From Stictocephala bisonia (lineage: Eukaryota > Arthropoda > Insecta > Hemiptera > Membracidae), in NCBI GenBank assembly GCA_035578905.1, contig JAQJVL010000161.1, forward strand, positions 1,567,020 to 1,631,019: a DNA stretch of 64,000 bases, given 5' to 3'. Below, in pieces: positions 1 to 11,995 of the stretch (position 1 is the stretch's first letter; the number at the start of each line of letters is the position of its first letter). A model generated the notes under the pieces. The model had not been told where the DNA came from. It was given only the letters and a program-made list of their open reading frames with translations, and made no database searches. Position numbers and translations under genes: made by a program.

Positions 1-2541
1 AGTTACTTTGAGTTTCATTACTTCATGGCCTTTCATTATTTTGAGTTACTATTCGGAAGTGAAAATTAAATGCAAGTCTGGGCGAGTGGGAATTCTACTA
101 GTTTGGTTTGCCTGAAGTGTCGTTTCCGCTGTAGTAGGAAAAAAGTTGTTGAAACAGTTTGTTATTTCTTGTGGTTCTCTTTTTTGTTGTCCATTTATTT
201 GCAGATGCAGCTGGTCTTTAGGTTTCTATGTAACCTGACTCTCCATGTAACATGTGCTGTAAGGCTTTTGACTTGTTTTCTGCAGTTCTTTCTTTTCAGA
301 GTGTGTTCAGTCTGGTCGTACTTTTTTTTCCTTAGTGCTGTTTCCGCTTTATCTTCTGCACATACTGTGAAGAGTCTTCACTGTAGGGCTTTGATGTCCT
401 TTCAATCTAGTTCACTTAGCATCCTAGTAGTACCTTTTTATGTGTTGTTGGCCCCTTGTAGTTCTTAAGGGTCAGGTATCGTTGAGAGCGATTTATCTCG
501 TCATCAGTATGTTGTCCTAGTTTAGTTCTTGTAGTTTTTTGAAAAATTGTATTTTCCTTTTAGTGAATGTTCTTTTTTCTCTTTGATTATGGCTGATGAG
601 GATTTTGTTATTTTAAGTGTGACAAACTGCACTGTTCAAACGTAAATTCCTGACAGTACAACAGAAGTTTGTAAAGTTTCTGATCTATATTGGTAGATAT
701 CCAGTTTATGTATGTTGAGGATTCCTTCATGACTCAATGTATGTTGTTCAATGACTTATGTATGTTGACAGAGCCAGCCTTACTAGGCCATACGTGGTAA
801 GGAATTCTATTAGTTTTAGTGTTGTCATTATTTTGTGTCAGGTTGTCTATGTTTATATCATCCATGAGCACGTTCTGCTTATTTGTTTACAAGATCCTGT
901 TTAGTTGTTCAGTTAAGATGTTAATTTTGTGTTCTTTAACTGTAGTAACTATAATATAATATTCTCATTTTTGTACATGTATACAACTTCAATATGAGTG
1001 GGTTTTTCAGGAGGGTAGCTTTTCAATAAATTAAAATGGCTTGAGGAGCTTTGGCTAGTTCCTCTGGTCCTATTATAGTGCTGTAACCCAGCTACATGGG
1101 GACAAAGTGTTTGGGAGATTGTAGGCGATAGGTTGGATGCTCGGTCCTCTTAATACCGACATGGCGTCCGCTTGATGGTTGCTATGGGCGTGGACACTAC
1201 TAGAGAAGTCTGGGGTGTCCATGTTGGATGGTAATCATTGTGCGGATGTTGTGTGGGGGGAGATAACTGAGTATCAGGCTTGTCAATTAGCTGAAAATCA
1301 GACCAGCACTATGTGGTTCGGATTCCACGTAAAGCTGTAGGTCCCTTAGTTGCCCTGGCTGTTGGTCTATTAATAAATTGCCCTTTCTGAGGAACAGTTG
1401 AACTCAGTAACCAGACTACACTCATCCACACTCATCCTACACTCATATAACCATTCATATTAGCCTTAAAATACCAACAACATTGTTTCGGCGTCTCATA
1501 TTCTTATATATATGTAAGAATTTTATTTAAATGCTAAATGATACTGTAAAACAATGTTAGGGATATGATGTCAAATCACAAAATTAACATGAATTTAATT
1601 GTATTTCTTGAGGTATTGATGTAAATAAATTTTACTTGGTTTTACTCATACACTCTCGGTAAAACATGCCATGTCAACTTGATATGCTGTCAGCTCTGCT
1701 TAGTTACTGCCTCCACCTCTTACCCACTCACTCTGTACTGTTTGCACACCTTTCAGCTGATGATGCACTTGACTGTGTGAGTTGGCCTAATATGTTACTT
1801 TTGCTTGTGAATTGGCTATCCAAGTGATGTTATTATTTTATGTTAGGAGAAGTCACTTGTATTATCAATTGAGCTTTTGAAAAAGCTGTATTTTTTTCTT
1901 GAAATAATCTTGTTAAGTATAAAATTAGTGCTATTTGTTACATTGCAGCTGTATATAAAAAAGTGCTTGTTCTTGAAGTTATTACCGACTACTGGATTGA
2001 CAGTGTCAGTTATTTGTGTGATTATTTTGTAAAGTTATAGTTTCTTGATAATAACATTATATTAATTCATTACAAGTGTTCCAAGATCAATTTTATGTGC
2101 AAAGTAATAATAATTTGTTGGGGTATTACCACTTGAAACACTATTCTCAGTTGGGAGACACTTCACTAGAGACTGTAGTCAGTTAGCCAGTCAGTCAGCC
2201 ATTGTTGCACACAGCTTAAGAATTTCTTAGAATATCGTAGTCCTGATGACTTTATTCCAGAATTTGGTACCAGCTTTCTCATTTGAAGAAGCTCTTAATT
2301 GCCTCCTGATGCTGGATTAAGACAGGGATTTGAGGGGCAATTTTATCATCTGCCACCTCAAATATCAAACCCGTGACCCTAAAATGGGGAGTAGCTTAAC
2401 ACTTGTCCACCAGCCCAAAATTTATAGTTGTTCTATTCATATGTCATACGTAAATCATTTTGCATAGTAATAAATTGTTAAGTACTTCTTCTAAAATGTG
2501 TTCTGATGATTCAAAAATATGCCCTGAATTGTGTGTTGCAG
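1..2541 (+). other. HECTD1 upstream intron, part repeat, no exon recognised
   Basis: No reading frame resembling the expected HECTD1 amino terminus (acidic LLEWL-type helix) could be seen on the + strand. The stretch is AT-rich, with one SINE-like repeat at about 1079-1500. The 132-codon frame at 70-468 is rich in Phe, Leu and Cys from T-rich DNA and shows no domain. I treat the stretch as intronic sequence before the first visible exon. Confidence 0.6.
1079..1500 (+). repeat. SINE-like repeat, long-head type (copy 1)
   Basis: This block matches 48655-48992. A run of more than 40 nt centred on 1191-1233 (beginning tggacactactagagaagtc) is identical in both copies. The 3' part (ggctattaataaat, aggaacagt, cactcat repeats, then ggcgtctta-like end) is also shared with the tRNA-headed SINEs at 19385 and 62465. 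It is probably a short non-autonomous retroelement that uses the same LINE partner as those SINEs. The start point is approximate. Confidence 0.65.
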
Positions 2542-2776
2542 TTGCCCGCCTCGCTCCTTCTTGCCAGCACTATGTCAAATCTTCCTAGACGAATGTGCAC
2601 CAGACAATGTGCTGGAGGTGACGGCACGTGCAATCACCTACTATCTGGATGTCAGTGCAGAGTGCACACGCCGCATTGTAGCTATGGATGGCGCAGTCAA
2701 GGCAATCTGCAACCGCTTGGTTGTGGCTGAAGTGGCGTCTCGTACCAGTCGGGATTTGGCAGAGCAGTGTATTAAG
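2542..2776 (+). CDS. HECTD1: HECTD1 orthologue, internal exon (armadillo-like N-terminal region)
   Basis: This exon encodes a stretch read as [11 protein letters not shown], then [20 protein letters not shown], then [12 protein letters not shown] recognise it as the N-terminal armadillo-like part of HECTD1, a giant HECT E3 ubiquitin ligase that transfers ubiquitin from E2 to substrates in the cytosol. The acceptor is tgttgcag at 2534-2541 and the donor is aag|gtgtca. The exon enters with only the last base of a codon, so at least one coding exon with the start Met lies upstream. I did not find that exon between 1 and 2541. The coding sequence is clearly richer in GC than the flanks. Recognition of the family comes from memory of the conserved protein, not from a search. 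Confidence 0.93.
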
Positions 2777-3115
2777 GTGTCATTGAGTTAAACTGATTGA
2801 AACAGTATTTGTAAACATTGTTTAAATAATTTTGTAGTATATGGATTTTTGTTAATAGTCTTATGTTAATTAAAATATTAGTGTGGCAGTGTTTTTATGA
2901 AAATAAACTACAAGTCAATGGCAGTAAAACTCAAGAAATTAAATTTTTGATTAATAGTTATCAAAGTACAGAAGATTGACTTTTGTACAGGAAGAAAAAG
3001 AAACATTATTTTCAGTGTAAAATAAAGTTTTTAGGGGTTCATTTTGGTGATAATTTAAATGTTGAAACACATCTTTCTTAGTATGGAAAGAAAACTAAAA
3101 CCAAAGAAGTAGGCT
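2777..3115 (+). other. HECTD1 intron, nothing recognised
   Basis: AT-rich sequence between the first visible donor and a mariner relic. No coding potential, repeat partner in the window or RNA structure stood out. Confidence 0.5.
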
Positions 3116-3405
3116 CAAGGTGTATTCAGAAAGTAAGTATGGTCTCATTGTACTGCCGCCCCAACTCTGCAATCAGCATTCTGCACATGCACGCTAATTA
3201 TCCTTTCTCACTGGCTCTCGAATGACGCCATTTTGGTTGTTCTACGTTGTATTTTATTGACTATGCACATTTAAAATGTATAATACATTTACTGAACCCG
3301 CCGATTGTGAGATACGTACTGTATTATGGTTTCGGAACGCAAGGAATGTGAAACCGCCTGTTGGCTATTTAGCAGAAATAAAATAAAAGTGGTGAGGCGG
3401 CTCAA
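3116..3405 (+). pseudogene. Truncated mariner-type transposon (5' end only)
   Basis: It starts with a terminal sequence (aaggtgtattcagaaagtaa) resembling the end of the mariner relic at 23982. A frame from about 3274 then reads MYNTFTEPADCEIRTVLWF and continues to NVKPPVGYLAEIK. That is like the extreme N-terminus (helix-turn-helix start) of mariner transposases. The copy stops after about 40 codons, so only the first part of the element is present. Confidence 0.6.
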
Positions 3406-3883
3406 CTAGAGCATGTGAAAAGTAATGTATATCTGTCATCTTCTGATAATTGTTCTTGGATCTCACTTTCATCCTTTGAATTTACCATATATGCCTGTAA
3501 CAATCTCTTTGCTTTTCTAGGCATACAGATTCAGTACCATGGCCACCGTATTGTATTAATGAAAAATAAATATTAAACTAATTCAATTTAACAAATTCGT
3601 ATTTATTTTTTCATTCAAACATAACATCTTTTTCTGATTGTAATAGAATAAATAGTTTGTTGCTAAGTTGTTGAGATAAAATAAACAAAGCCTATTGATT
3701 TTTATACAACAGCTTAATGATTGCATGTATTTATTTAATTAATATTGTTTAATCATTGCATTATCTTGGCATTATTGAGCTTTATGTTTTATAATCTTCT
3801 CAAAGGATAAAAAAATATACATATTAAAAAATTAACACGTTAATTCTGATGAGAAATCCTAATACCTAACTAAACATGTTTAG
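3406..3883 (+). other. HECTD1 intron, nothing recognised
   Basis: Very AT-rich intron up to the acceptor at 3883. I see no feature besides the polypyrimidine-poor acceptor region. Confidence 0.45.
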
Positions 3884-4155
3884 GTGCTAGAGTTGATCTG
3901 CTCAAGGGAAGCAGGAGCTGTGTTTGAGGCTGGTGGATTGGCATGCGTGTTGTCGTTCATCCGTGAATACGCTTCTCGTGTACACAAAGATACACTCCAC
4001 TCCGCCATGACTGTTGTGTCACGGCTTTGCACTAAAATGGAGCCAGCTGACCCCACTCTACCTGCTTGTGTACAGGCTTTGTCAACCCTTCTTAGGCATG
4101 ATGATTCTCATGTTGCTGATGGCGCCCTTCGCTGCTTCGCTTCCCTATCTGACAG
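3884..4155 (+). CDS. HECTD1: HECTD1 exon, armadillo-like region
   Basis: The exon continues the previous one in phase 0: [18 protein letters not shown], then [16 protein letters not shown], ending [13 protein letters not shown]. The acceptor is gtttag at 3878-3883 and the donor is ag|gtaatt, leaving two bases of an Arg codon. The protein is very close to the vertebrate family over the whole exon, as expected for a helical repeat scaffold under strong constraint. The following intron is 17.6 kb because of nested transposons. No frameshift or stop is seen, so the gene looks functional here. Confidence 0.93.
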
Positions 4156-4311
4156 GTAATTACTGATAGACTCATTACCGTAATCTGTACCATTAGTACC
4201 ATTGTACGTGTATGAGCGGGCGGGTGGGTTAGTACCATTGTACTATAACAAATGTCAAGAAAAATTACTATAAATTATGTATGAATACTGCCTAAGAGTC
4301 ATATAGTAAGT

Positions 4312-4840
4312 ACAGTATAGCCTCGTTTATCCGAATTAATCGGGACCGGAAGTGATCCGGATAGGCGAAAATCCGGATAAACCGGATATAAATACAAACA
4401 CTGTATATACTGGTGTATTGTATTAGATCCATGTTTTGTCCACAGTACAAAACGGCGCAAAAAGTCATCTGGACTATGGCAGAACATTGCTAAAATCTCC
4501 TTTGAAGTAGGCACATGTTTGCACTTATGGCCGAGTGTGAGCAATCCAATTTATCAGTTCAGGCATATGACTAGCTACCTCCAAATGTGCATTTAGCATC
4601 ATGTGGACCCGGTGTTTTCTTCTTTCTCTTTTGAGCTGGGCCAGGAAGTTCCTCAAGGATAATTTCTTCATATTCCTCTTCCATCCATTCATCAGTAGGT
4701 CCATTTGGACTTATTTTGGCGTTTCTATTGCAGCCTCAAATCTTCTGGTTTGGATCCATCCACATATTGTTATGTCATCAATACGAGGCTGAGGTGAGAC
4801 AAAGGATGGATCAGAATCCTTATTGTGTGAAAACCCTTCG
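4312..4840 (-). pseudogene. pogo/Tigger-jerky-type DNA transposon remnant
   Basis: The left edge (cagtatagcctcgtttatcc at 4312-4331) has the look of a pogo-family terminal repeat. On the minus strand a broken frame gives segments such as AHLEVASHMPELINWIAH and HSPDDFLRRFVLW, like the C-terminal part of jerky/Tigger proteins. Several stops and frame changes are present. No opposite terminal repeat was found, so the right boundary is a guess. Confidence 0.45.
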
Positions 4841-5120
4841 ATGTCAGATAGGATGCTCAAGTTTTCTTAGTCTCAGAACTCCTGCAGAATTCCTGAAAAT
4901 AAAATTGAAATAACATTTGGAAAAACACAAAATAATAACATTAATATTAGTATGAGACTGAATTTTCATTTACATTTACCTAAACAATTATTCCAGTTAC
5001 ATAGTAGGTTATTTACTTTTGGCAAAAGATTACAATAGTTGAGAAAAAGAATATACATTCTTAATTTGGCATCTTCCCATATTGCATAGTCCCATAGTGT
5101 CAATATTGACACAGTCAGGT
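4841..5120 (+). other. HECTD1 intron, no feature seen
   Basis: AT-rich spacer between the pogo-like relic and the left end of the large piggyBac composite. Confidence 0.4.
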
Positions 5121-5545
5121 TTAACCCTTATAGTGCCAGGAGTTACTGTGAGCAACGTGCCATGCTAGTGCGAAAAATACCAGTGTCGCTGTGAGAGTAT
5201 TTGTTTTGGTACATTACATTTCTTCAACCAGCCGCCGAAGTCATACCAGACGAATAGATAATAACCGCCGTCGTCAGTTTCACACTTTTTTTGCTTATAG
5301 TTACGCAGCTGATTGCAGTAAACATTAGATTACGTCAGTAGTCAGTGCAGCTGAGTTTTTCTTTTGCGCCAATATAGTGTTTCGTTATAATGTTTGTTTG
5401 TTTATCTGGTTTATGAACAATAATTATTTTTTGTATACTTCGAAGTTTATTACAGTGAGTGACAATACACTTATTCCAGCAGAAGACAAAAGACGTTAGG
5501 TAACGTTATTATAAGACGTAAATGATTCTGATACATCAGTTGTTA

Positions 5546-7594
5546 TTAGGGGTGTGCGATGCAGCAAATTTGTTTTGATTCGCAGCAGCAATGTAATTCA
5601 AAGAATTTCGATTCGATGCAACTCGATTTGATGCACACATAAAGAATTGATGGTTTTATTAAGTTTTAGAAGCGGTTGAGTAACAAAAATACCGTTTTTT
5701 ACAGGTACTGTATCTTGTTAGTACAAAGAAAGATAATTTAAAACATACATATTTTGATCATATAAATGTTAGCTAGGTTTTGTCATACGCATGCTACAAA
5801 AATGTGAAAATTAACTGTATACAAAAACAAAGTAAGAAAGTCAATTAAAAATAATATAAGGAATATAAGATGAAGTAATTCACAGAATGCAGTAGGCCTA
5901 ATGCACAATAAATCATAATCATTTTTAAATAGAATTTTAGGGCTTGATAAATTTTATTTAGCACTAAGCATGCTTATGTAACTAAGGGACAATATTTGTA
6001 ACTAAGGACAACAAATATTGGAAAAACTAGTAATACAGAAATTTGATGGCTCTGTATTAAATTCATTAAATTTAAATGCTAATAGTTGTACTTTGCTGTT
6101 GTTGTGGGAGAGTAACTGTTCAAAATTATCAAAATTTAATTTGTTACAGTTAAAAAATATATTGCACAGAATAAAAGAAGAATGTATAAAATAATGGAAA
6201 ACAACTTAATTATTGTTATTCACCATCATAGTTGGAAAATGATGACAGAGACATATAAACTGATTTATTTTTCACTTGCAATGAGTTGAATAAATATTGA
6301 TGCAAAGTCATATAAGCACAGATAAATAAAGATTCTATATCACAGAATTTGTTTAGTAGAAGCATCATTTTGATTGAAGTATGACAATCCATTATTGTTT
6401 AGTTATATATAATTAAGAGTTATAATATTAATTCTAATTTAAAATATTTTCCAATAAAAAAGTTTAAAATACATGTTAAAAGAGAGATGCTTTTAATAAT
6501 TAATATTTAATTATACTTCTTTTTAAATGCAAATAATCTTGAGTAAAGTATTTTAGAGCACAGTGCCAACGGACTAACTGAAACGAAATCGACGAACGTG
6601 AATTATTGTTAAAAATGCAACAAGTTTGAATTTATAAAAGGACACAAGATAATACTGTGTTTTGATTTGGAATTGTTTTGTTAAAAGGATGACTAGGCCA
6701 GGTAACCTATCAGACAGGAAGTGATAGCAAAATTCACGATAACGAATGGACCGATGCTATCTGCAATATTCTACTGCTATTAGCAATATTAAAAAACACA
6801 GTTGAAGACATAATTCATTTCACTATTCCAATCAGCTACGCAAACATTTGTATTATTTGTTATCATAATCATAATTTGATCCCAAAATAATTGCTGACTA
6901 ACAGAAATAGACGGACTGTCTGTAGGGAATGTTCTACGAATTATAATACGCTGCACGTACATAAATTACAATACCCTTACGCATTGCTTGATGGACATTT
7001 ATCATGTTGGCATCCTGTACGAGTTATTTTCCGGTTGAACTCTGTATTTGTTATCGTGATATAATCAGGTTTATGTCCGATCGCTCTTATCCCTGTCTGC
7101 TGGGAACGAAAACAAACTCGAGTAATAATCATTTTACAACTATTTTATTTTAAAATATTTTAATTAAAACATCAAAGTCTTATAAGACGCACCAATAAAT
7201 ATTATAGCTGAAGAGAGAATTTTTTCTTAATTTGTAATTTTGGCGCATCAGAATGAATCTGAGACATGGAATATCCACGTCTCAGATTGAATGAATCGAT
7301 AGTGCCTTATCAATTCATACGACAATAGCTTATGCGTTGTGTCCTTTTTATACCTTTGAAGAATTTGTTAATTCAACAGTGACTGTTTAGGTAGTTATTG
7401 TATAGTTATTGTATAGGTTTTATCTTAGTAGGTCTTAGGTTGGCCTTGTTTATCATTGTGACAATGCCTATTTCAATGTAATAATCTGATCAATGGCAAT
7501 AAAGTTTCTGATTCTGTGGCACTATTGATACATTGACATTTTGACTATATATTCATCAAGTTGCATCGATTTTTCGATGCATCGCAAACCCCTA
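5546..7594 (+). mobile_element. hAT-like non-autonomous element, copy 1
   Basis: The ends read taggggtgtgcgatgcagc and gcatcgcaaacccct, an inverted pair. The flanking agttgtta and agttgtga are a plausible 8-bp target duplication with one mismatch, typical of hAT elements. Subterminal gattcgatgca-like motifs recur near both ends. The interior matches 39361-42287 and parts of 28277-31430 but encodes no transposase. An insertion of unknown type with aataaag near its end lies at about 7325-7520. Confidence 0.68.
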
Positions 7595-7626
7595 GTTGTG
7601 AGCACTAGTAGGTTAGGCCAAACAAC

Positions 7627-7778
7627 ATGGATGTAGATGATGAATTATTTGCTGATATACCTTCATCGGATGAAAAATTATCTTTATCCACAGTGAGCTA
7701 TTCGATGACGACAATGAAAAAAATTATTATCCTTCCTATGATGATGATTATGACAGTTCATTTGCATATTCAACACCC
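7627..7778 (+). pseudogene. Outer piggyBac transposase, N-terminal fragment
   Basis: An ATG at 7627 opens MDVDDELFADIPSSDEKLSL. The rest, after a frame change, is acidic and Tyr-rich (DDDNEKNYYPSYDDDYDSSF). This is the usual acidic leader of piggyBac transposases. The fragment stops where the inner piggyBac is inserted at TTAA 7779-7782. Confidence 0.6.
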
Positions 7779-8118
7779 TTAACCCTTTTACGGCCATGAG
7801 CCGAAGTATCGGCTTCGAAGTTTGATATCGAGAACGGCCACGAGCCGATATCGCGGCTCAAGGTTTTCCGTCCGAGAACGGCATTGAGCCGATTTATCAG
7901 CTCTGTTCTATTTCGCTCACTGTTCGTCAATTTAGTCCCCGAATAAGTCGTATTCACATTCAAATTAAAGCTGAAACTTCATTTTATACATATATAACAA
8001 GAATACAGTCCATTTCTAGTTTCCTCATAATGTTCTAAACTATTATAATTTAGTTACCTTTGGTCGTCAGATGACTGACGCTTCGTGAATGCAGGCAGCT
8101 GGCGGCTGACAGTTCGTT

Positions 8119-8637
8119 GTGTTTATTGATGGAGTGAGTTATTATTTATTTAGTCATAAAAAGAATATAAATTTAGTCATAAAAAGGAAAGAAAAAATAA
8201 TCAACCAATATAACAAGAAAATGGGGGGAATTGATTCAACAGATCAAATGCTCTATGCATATTTCGATGAAAGACGTTCGGTAAAATATTGGCGGGAGGT
8301 TGTATTTAACATTATTTCACGGATAGTGTTGAATGCTTATATTCTATATAAAATCAACTGTATTACAAAGCCAATGTGCAGATTAAATTTTACTATCTCA
8401 ATAATAGACTCTCTTTCAGAGGAATGGCTATTGACCAAAAATGTACCACCAAATTTAGGAGGAGGAGGAGGAGACATGCCAGTTGCGCAATTCGGAATCG
8501 GAAAGCTACAAGACAAAAAAGAAAAAAATTGCTCTGTTTGTAGTACTAAGGAACAGAAAAGGAGATCAAGAAACTTCTGTATGAAATGTCAGAAAGATGT
8601 TCATGCAGAATGTTTTCATAAGCATTTATGTGCATAA
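8119..8637 (+). pseudogene. Inner piggyBac transposase, C-terminal third
   Basis: The 172-codon frame includes INQYNKKMGGIDSTDQM, whose GGID Asp is the last catalytic acid of the piggyBac DDE/DDD core. Next comes the typical YFDERRSVKYWREVVFNII and LNAYILYK. It ends with a cysteine-rich zinc-binding domain: CSVC, CMKC, HAEC and HKHLC. The first two catalytic Asp residues and the N-terminal two thirds are missing, so it cannot be an active transposase. The first Met is not a natural start. The frame itself has no stop, suggesting that the deletion rather than point decay inactivated it. Confidence 0.85.
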
Positions 8638-8727
8638 ACATTGTAAATATTGCTTTGTAAATATAGAAATCAGTTAGTTTTTATTTAATTTTTTTATACT
8701 ATATGTTTGCTATGTGAGTGTGACATA

Positions 8728-10058
8728 CAGGGTGCGGCAGCATAACTTCCTTTTTTCAAAACTCAATAAAAACTATTGTATGCATCGGAAAATATTTATT
8801 TATTTTTTATAATGTAGGTACATGTCTAAAGTTTTTATTTAAATTGTTTTGAAGATCAAATCTGTTAGGTGACGTCCCTCATTCTCCATACATTGCGTAA
8901 ACCGATTTCTGGCGTTTGTCATGACTCTTGTTAGCATAGCAGGTGTTATGTTGGCAATTTCTTCTTGGATGTTGGTCTTCAAATCTTGTAGGGTTCTTGG
9001 ACGGTTCACATAAACACGGGATTTCAAAAAACCCCATAGAAAAAAATCACAAGGGGACAGATCGGGAGAGCCTCCAATTCCATTCCAAATCCATTCCAAA
9101 TTGCCTCTAATTGAGATAAGGCGCTCTGGAAAATGTTCCATCAAAACAGCCATCGATGCTCTTGAAGTGTGTGCTGTTGCACCGACTTGTTGGAACCAAG
9201 TGTCCCCCAAATCCAACTCTTCTAGTCGTGGGAAAAAAAAATTCTGTAGCATGTTTACATACCGGTCCGAATTCACTGTCACTGTAACCTCATTTTCCTC
9301 AAAAAACCAGGGACCAATAATTCCAGCTGAGGAAATTACACACCACACTGTGACTTTGGGTGAATGCAAAGGCCTTTGATGCAATTCTCGAGGGTTGGTG
9401 TCAGCCTAGTAGCGCATGTTTTGTTTGTTAACCGACCCACACAAATGAAAATGGGCTTCATCGCTAAAAAAACAATAGCACCCTCGGGAACGACATCAAG
9501 AAGAAGCTCACATGCGTTCATCCGAGAATTGAAGTCACGTTCTGAAAGTTCCTGCACTATCGCCATCTTATAGGGATGAAAATGAAGATCATCACGAAGA
9601 ATTCTTCTCACAGAACGATGGATAGTCCAAGGGCAGATGCGTGTTTGCGCGCAGAACGCTGTGGTGATTGCAACATTGACGCTCTCACTGCTTCAATGTT
9701 CTCAGGTGATCTAACGGGCCGAGGGACTCCAGTTCTTCGTTTTGTCGCACTTGCAGTTTGTCTGAATGTAGTGACCCATGTAACAATTGATTTGCGGTCT
9801 GGGACGGGAGCCAACGGGACTAAATTAAAGCGATTCCGAAATGCACGCTGTGTTGCAATAACCAAACATCCGCTTGAAAAGTAGGCCTCAACGGCAAAGG
9901 CACGCTCCTCACTATTCCAACGCATGATGGCGACTGAACCGTGTCGGGACAAAACTTTACAGTACCCCCTCTTGAACGAGACCGCTAGCGCTCCGCTATG
10001 ACATCAACTAACTGAATGGCGCGCATTTTAAAAAAGGAAGTTATGCTGCCGCACCCTG
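8728..10058 (-). mobile_element. IS630/Tc1/mariner-superfamily transposon, complete ends
   Basis: Terminal repeats of about 29 nt begin cagggtgcggcagcataact at both ends, with a TA target duplication at 8726-8727 and 10059-10060. Length is 1331 bp. The inverted repeats are practically identical, so the insertion into the inner piggyBac is fairly recent. A single broken transposase gene lies inside on the minus strand. Confidence 0.88.
8839..9952 (-). pseudogene. IS630/mariner-type transposase pseudogene
   Basis: From 9952 leftwards the first 114 codons give MSRHGSVAIMRWNSEERAF, an N-terminal helix-turn-helix region including VTWVTTFRQTASATKRRTG. The frame is then broken near 9608 and again near 9470 and 9380. 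The last piece (9384-8839) has VTVWCVISSAGIIGPWFFEE, PRLEELDLGDTWFQQVGATA and SPDLSPCDFFLWGFLKS, the DDE_3-type catalytic fold with the usual PDLSPxDFFLWG. The second catalytic acid, normally Asp in Q-D-G-A, is Val here. The copy is therefore dead by both frameshifts and a lost key residue. Confidence 0.85.
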
Positions 10059-10607
10059 TATATTAGACTTTTCAAGTACTGTTGCCATCCACTTGGACAT
10101 GTTTTCAAATATGAAGTCAATTAAGATAAGATTACACTTCATAAATTAGAAAATAAGGAAAATAGCACCTGTGCACATATGTATATGTTCGGGGCTCAGT
10201 AATTTATTTTTTGAGCAGGGTCATTGAAACTTTCAGTACTTATTCTTTATTAGACAGTCTAATAAATAAAACATATTTTGTTACCAAACAAAATTTTTCT
10301 AGTACTAGTAAAAAAAAAACTTTAAATTTTCTTTTAGAACAACAAATTTTTTAATGTAACTGCGTATTTTATTTTTTCTTTTCATTTTAATTCTTTTATT
10401 TATTACTATATTGTAGGAAATTTCTTGACAAAAAAATAAAAAAAAAAAAAATCAATCAGACAATAAATAGCTGACTTGTAAAATTATATGTAGCACACTG
10501 TAATATGTACTGTTTCGAGTCTGGCCTTTTAGGCCGTAACCTTGAAAATAATGTCTGGCCATTTTGTCAGTGACAGTAAATTTTTCACCCGGCCTTAAAA
10601 GGGTTAA

Positions 10608-11995
10608 AAACGCAAACAACTTGACCCACCACATCAACCTATCTCTCTTATAAAACAATTATCGCCAGTTCAGTAACCTCCATCTCCACTGCTAGCATCC
10701 CCTATTAAGCCTTCTCCCCCACTACACAAAATGATGTAAACAAACCCCTATGTACATCGGACATAGCGGATGAGGATACTGATTTCCCTTTACATCCTGT
10801 AACTTTCTCTGAGCTTGTAGCACCAAAACGTATGCCCAATAATGCAGCTGAGCATATTGACTATTTCAATTTGTTCTTTACTCCCTCGCTCCTCAATAAA
10901 ATAGTAATAGAGACCAATAGTATGCCTCTTAGTGCTTGTCCAAAACAGAATACAAAGGGGTGAGAGGGTAGCTTCCTACAGCTGTGGTTGAAATAAAATC
11001 TTTTATAGCTTGTATAATAAACATTGGAGTGGTTTGTAAATCTACTATAGCCTCATTCCTAGGTAATGACTTTAATATACATCATGGTTTTGAAGGAATA
11101 GATTTCAGATTCTTTCATTTAGTAAATAATGAAGATGTTGGAGCTTCAGATCCATGCGCCTAATTCCAGTTCATTGTTGACCATGCTAACAAACCTTTCG
11201 GCTTTACCTTTATACCAAATAAGCAATTAATTGTCAATAGACAAATCCCTCATGGGAACAAAATCATGTACCTGTTTACAACAATACCTGCCCAATAAAC
11301 AACATCACTGATGGGGAGTCAAGGTATGGAAGTTGTGTGATTCGGTTTTAATAACTGTTTAGCATATTATGTGTACAGAAGAGCTCAGGATCCAATGGAC
11401 AAACGAATACCATCAGAATTAGTTTTAGGGTGGTGATGGACAAGTTGCTATCAATTGGCAACTACCTCAATAGAGGTTATTCGGTCTTCCAGATAGCTTT
11501 TTTGCTTCAATACTGTTAGATGAACATCAGTATGACAATGGCACTTACTACACCAGTACAATCAGAATAAATAGAAAACACCTTCCAAATGAAATAAGAC
11601 CTAAATTTAGATTAGGACGAAATGTTTCAAACATGGGCAAATGTGACTGTGGGAACAGAGACAAGAAGTCCCCAAGAGAAACAGGTGTTCTTCGTCTACT
11701 GATTCTATGGCAACAACAACAGAAGTGACAATGCAAGTTTGGGGAGGATTGGACGAAGTTATATTTGATTATATAAGCAAGACGTTATATTTGGTTATAA
11801 TAGATTTATGGGAGGTGTAGATGTCTCAAGATATGACGTAGTTATTTAGACGACTTTTTTTTTGTATAATCAGAGGACGGTTAAGTTTTAAAATGAAGTC
11901 GTGTTCAACATACTGGGCAGAATGGTATTAAAGCTTACATTTTGTACAAGGAAAATATAAAACCACTAAAACCCATGACAAGACTTGTATAATTT
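10608..11995 (+). pseudogene. Outer piggyBac transposase, middle fragment
   Basis: Broken frames on the + strand give, in order, a segment like YFNLFFTPSLLNKIVIETNS (typical entry of the piggyBac core), FRFFHLVNNEDVGASDPC, IQFIVDHANK, then a Cys-rich part near 11640 and YNRFMGGVDVSRYDVV near 11796. The last motif carries the final catalytic Asp. Multiple stops and frame changes make it a pseudogene. It resumes after the hAT-like/gypsy insertion at 20890. Confidence 0.72.

Larger units (their letters stand above)
7783..10603 (+). mobile_element. Inner piggyBac element (internally deleted)
   Basis: TTAA at 7779-7782 and 10604-10607 is the target duplication. The terminal repeats are cccttttacggcc and its inverted partner ggccttaaaaggg, one mismatch apart. 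Just inside the left end, three imperfect hairpin units (cores gagccgaagtatcggct, gagccgatatcgcggctc and gagccgatttatcagctc) recur about every 45 nt and may be transposase-binding subterminal repeats. The element keeps only the C-terminal third of its transposase and contains a complete IS630-type insertion. Confidence 0.8.

Noticed and set aside
70..468. 132-codon plus-strand frame
   Set aside because: Composition (Phe, Leu, Cys, Ser) follows from T-rich DNA; no domain, and no link by splice phase to HECTD1.
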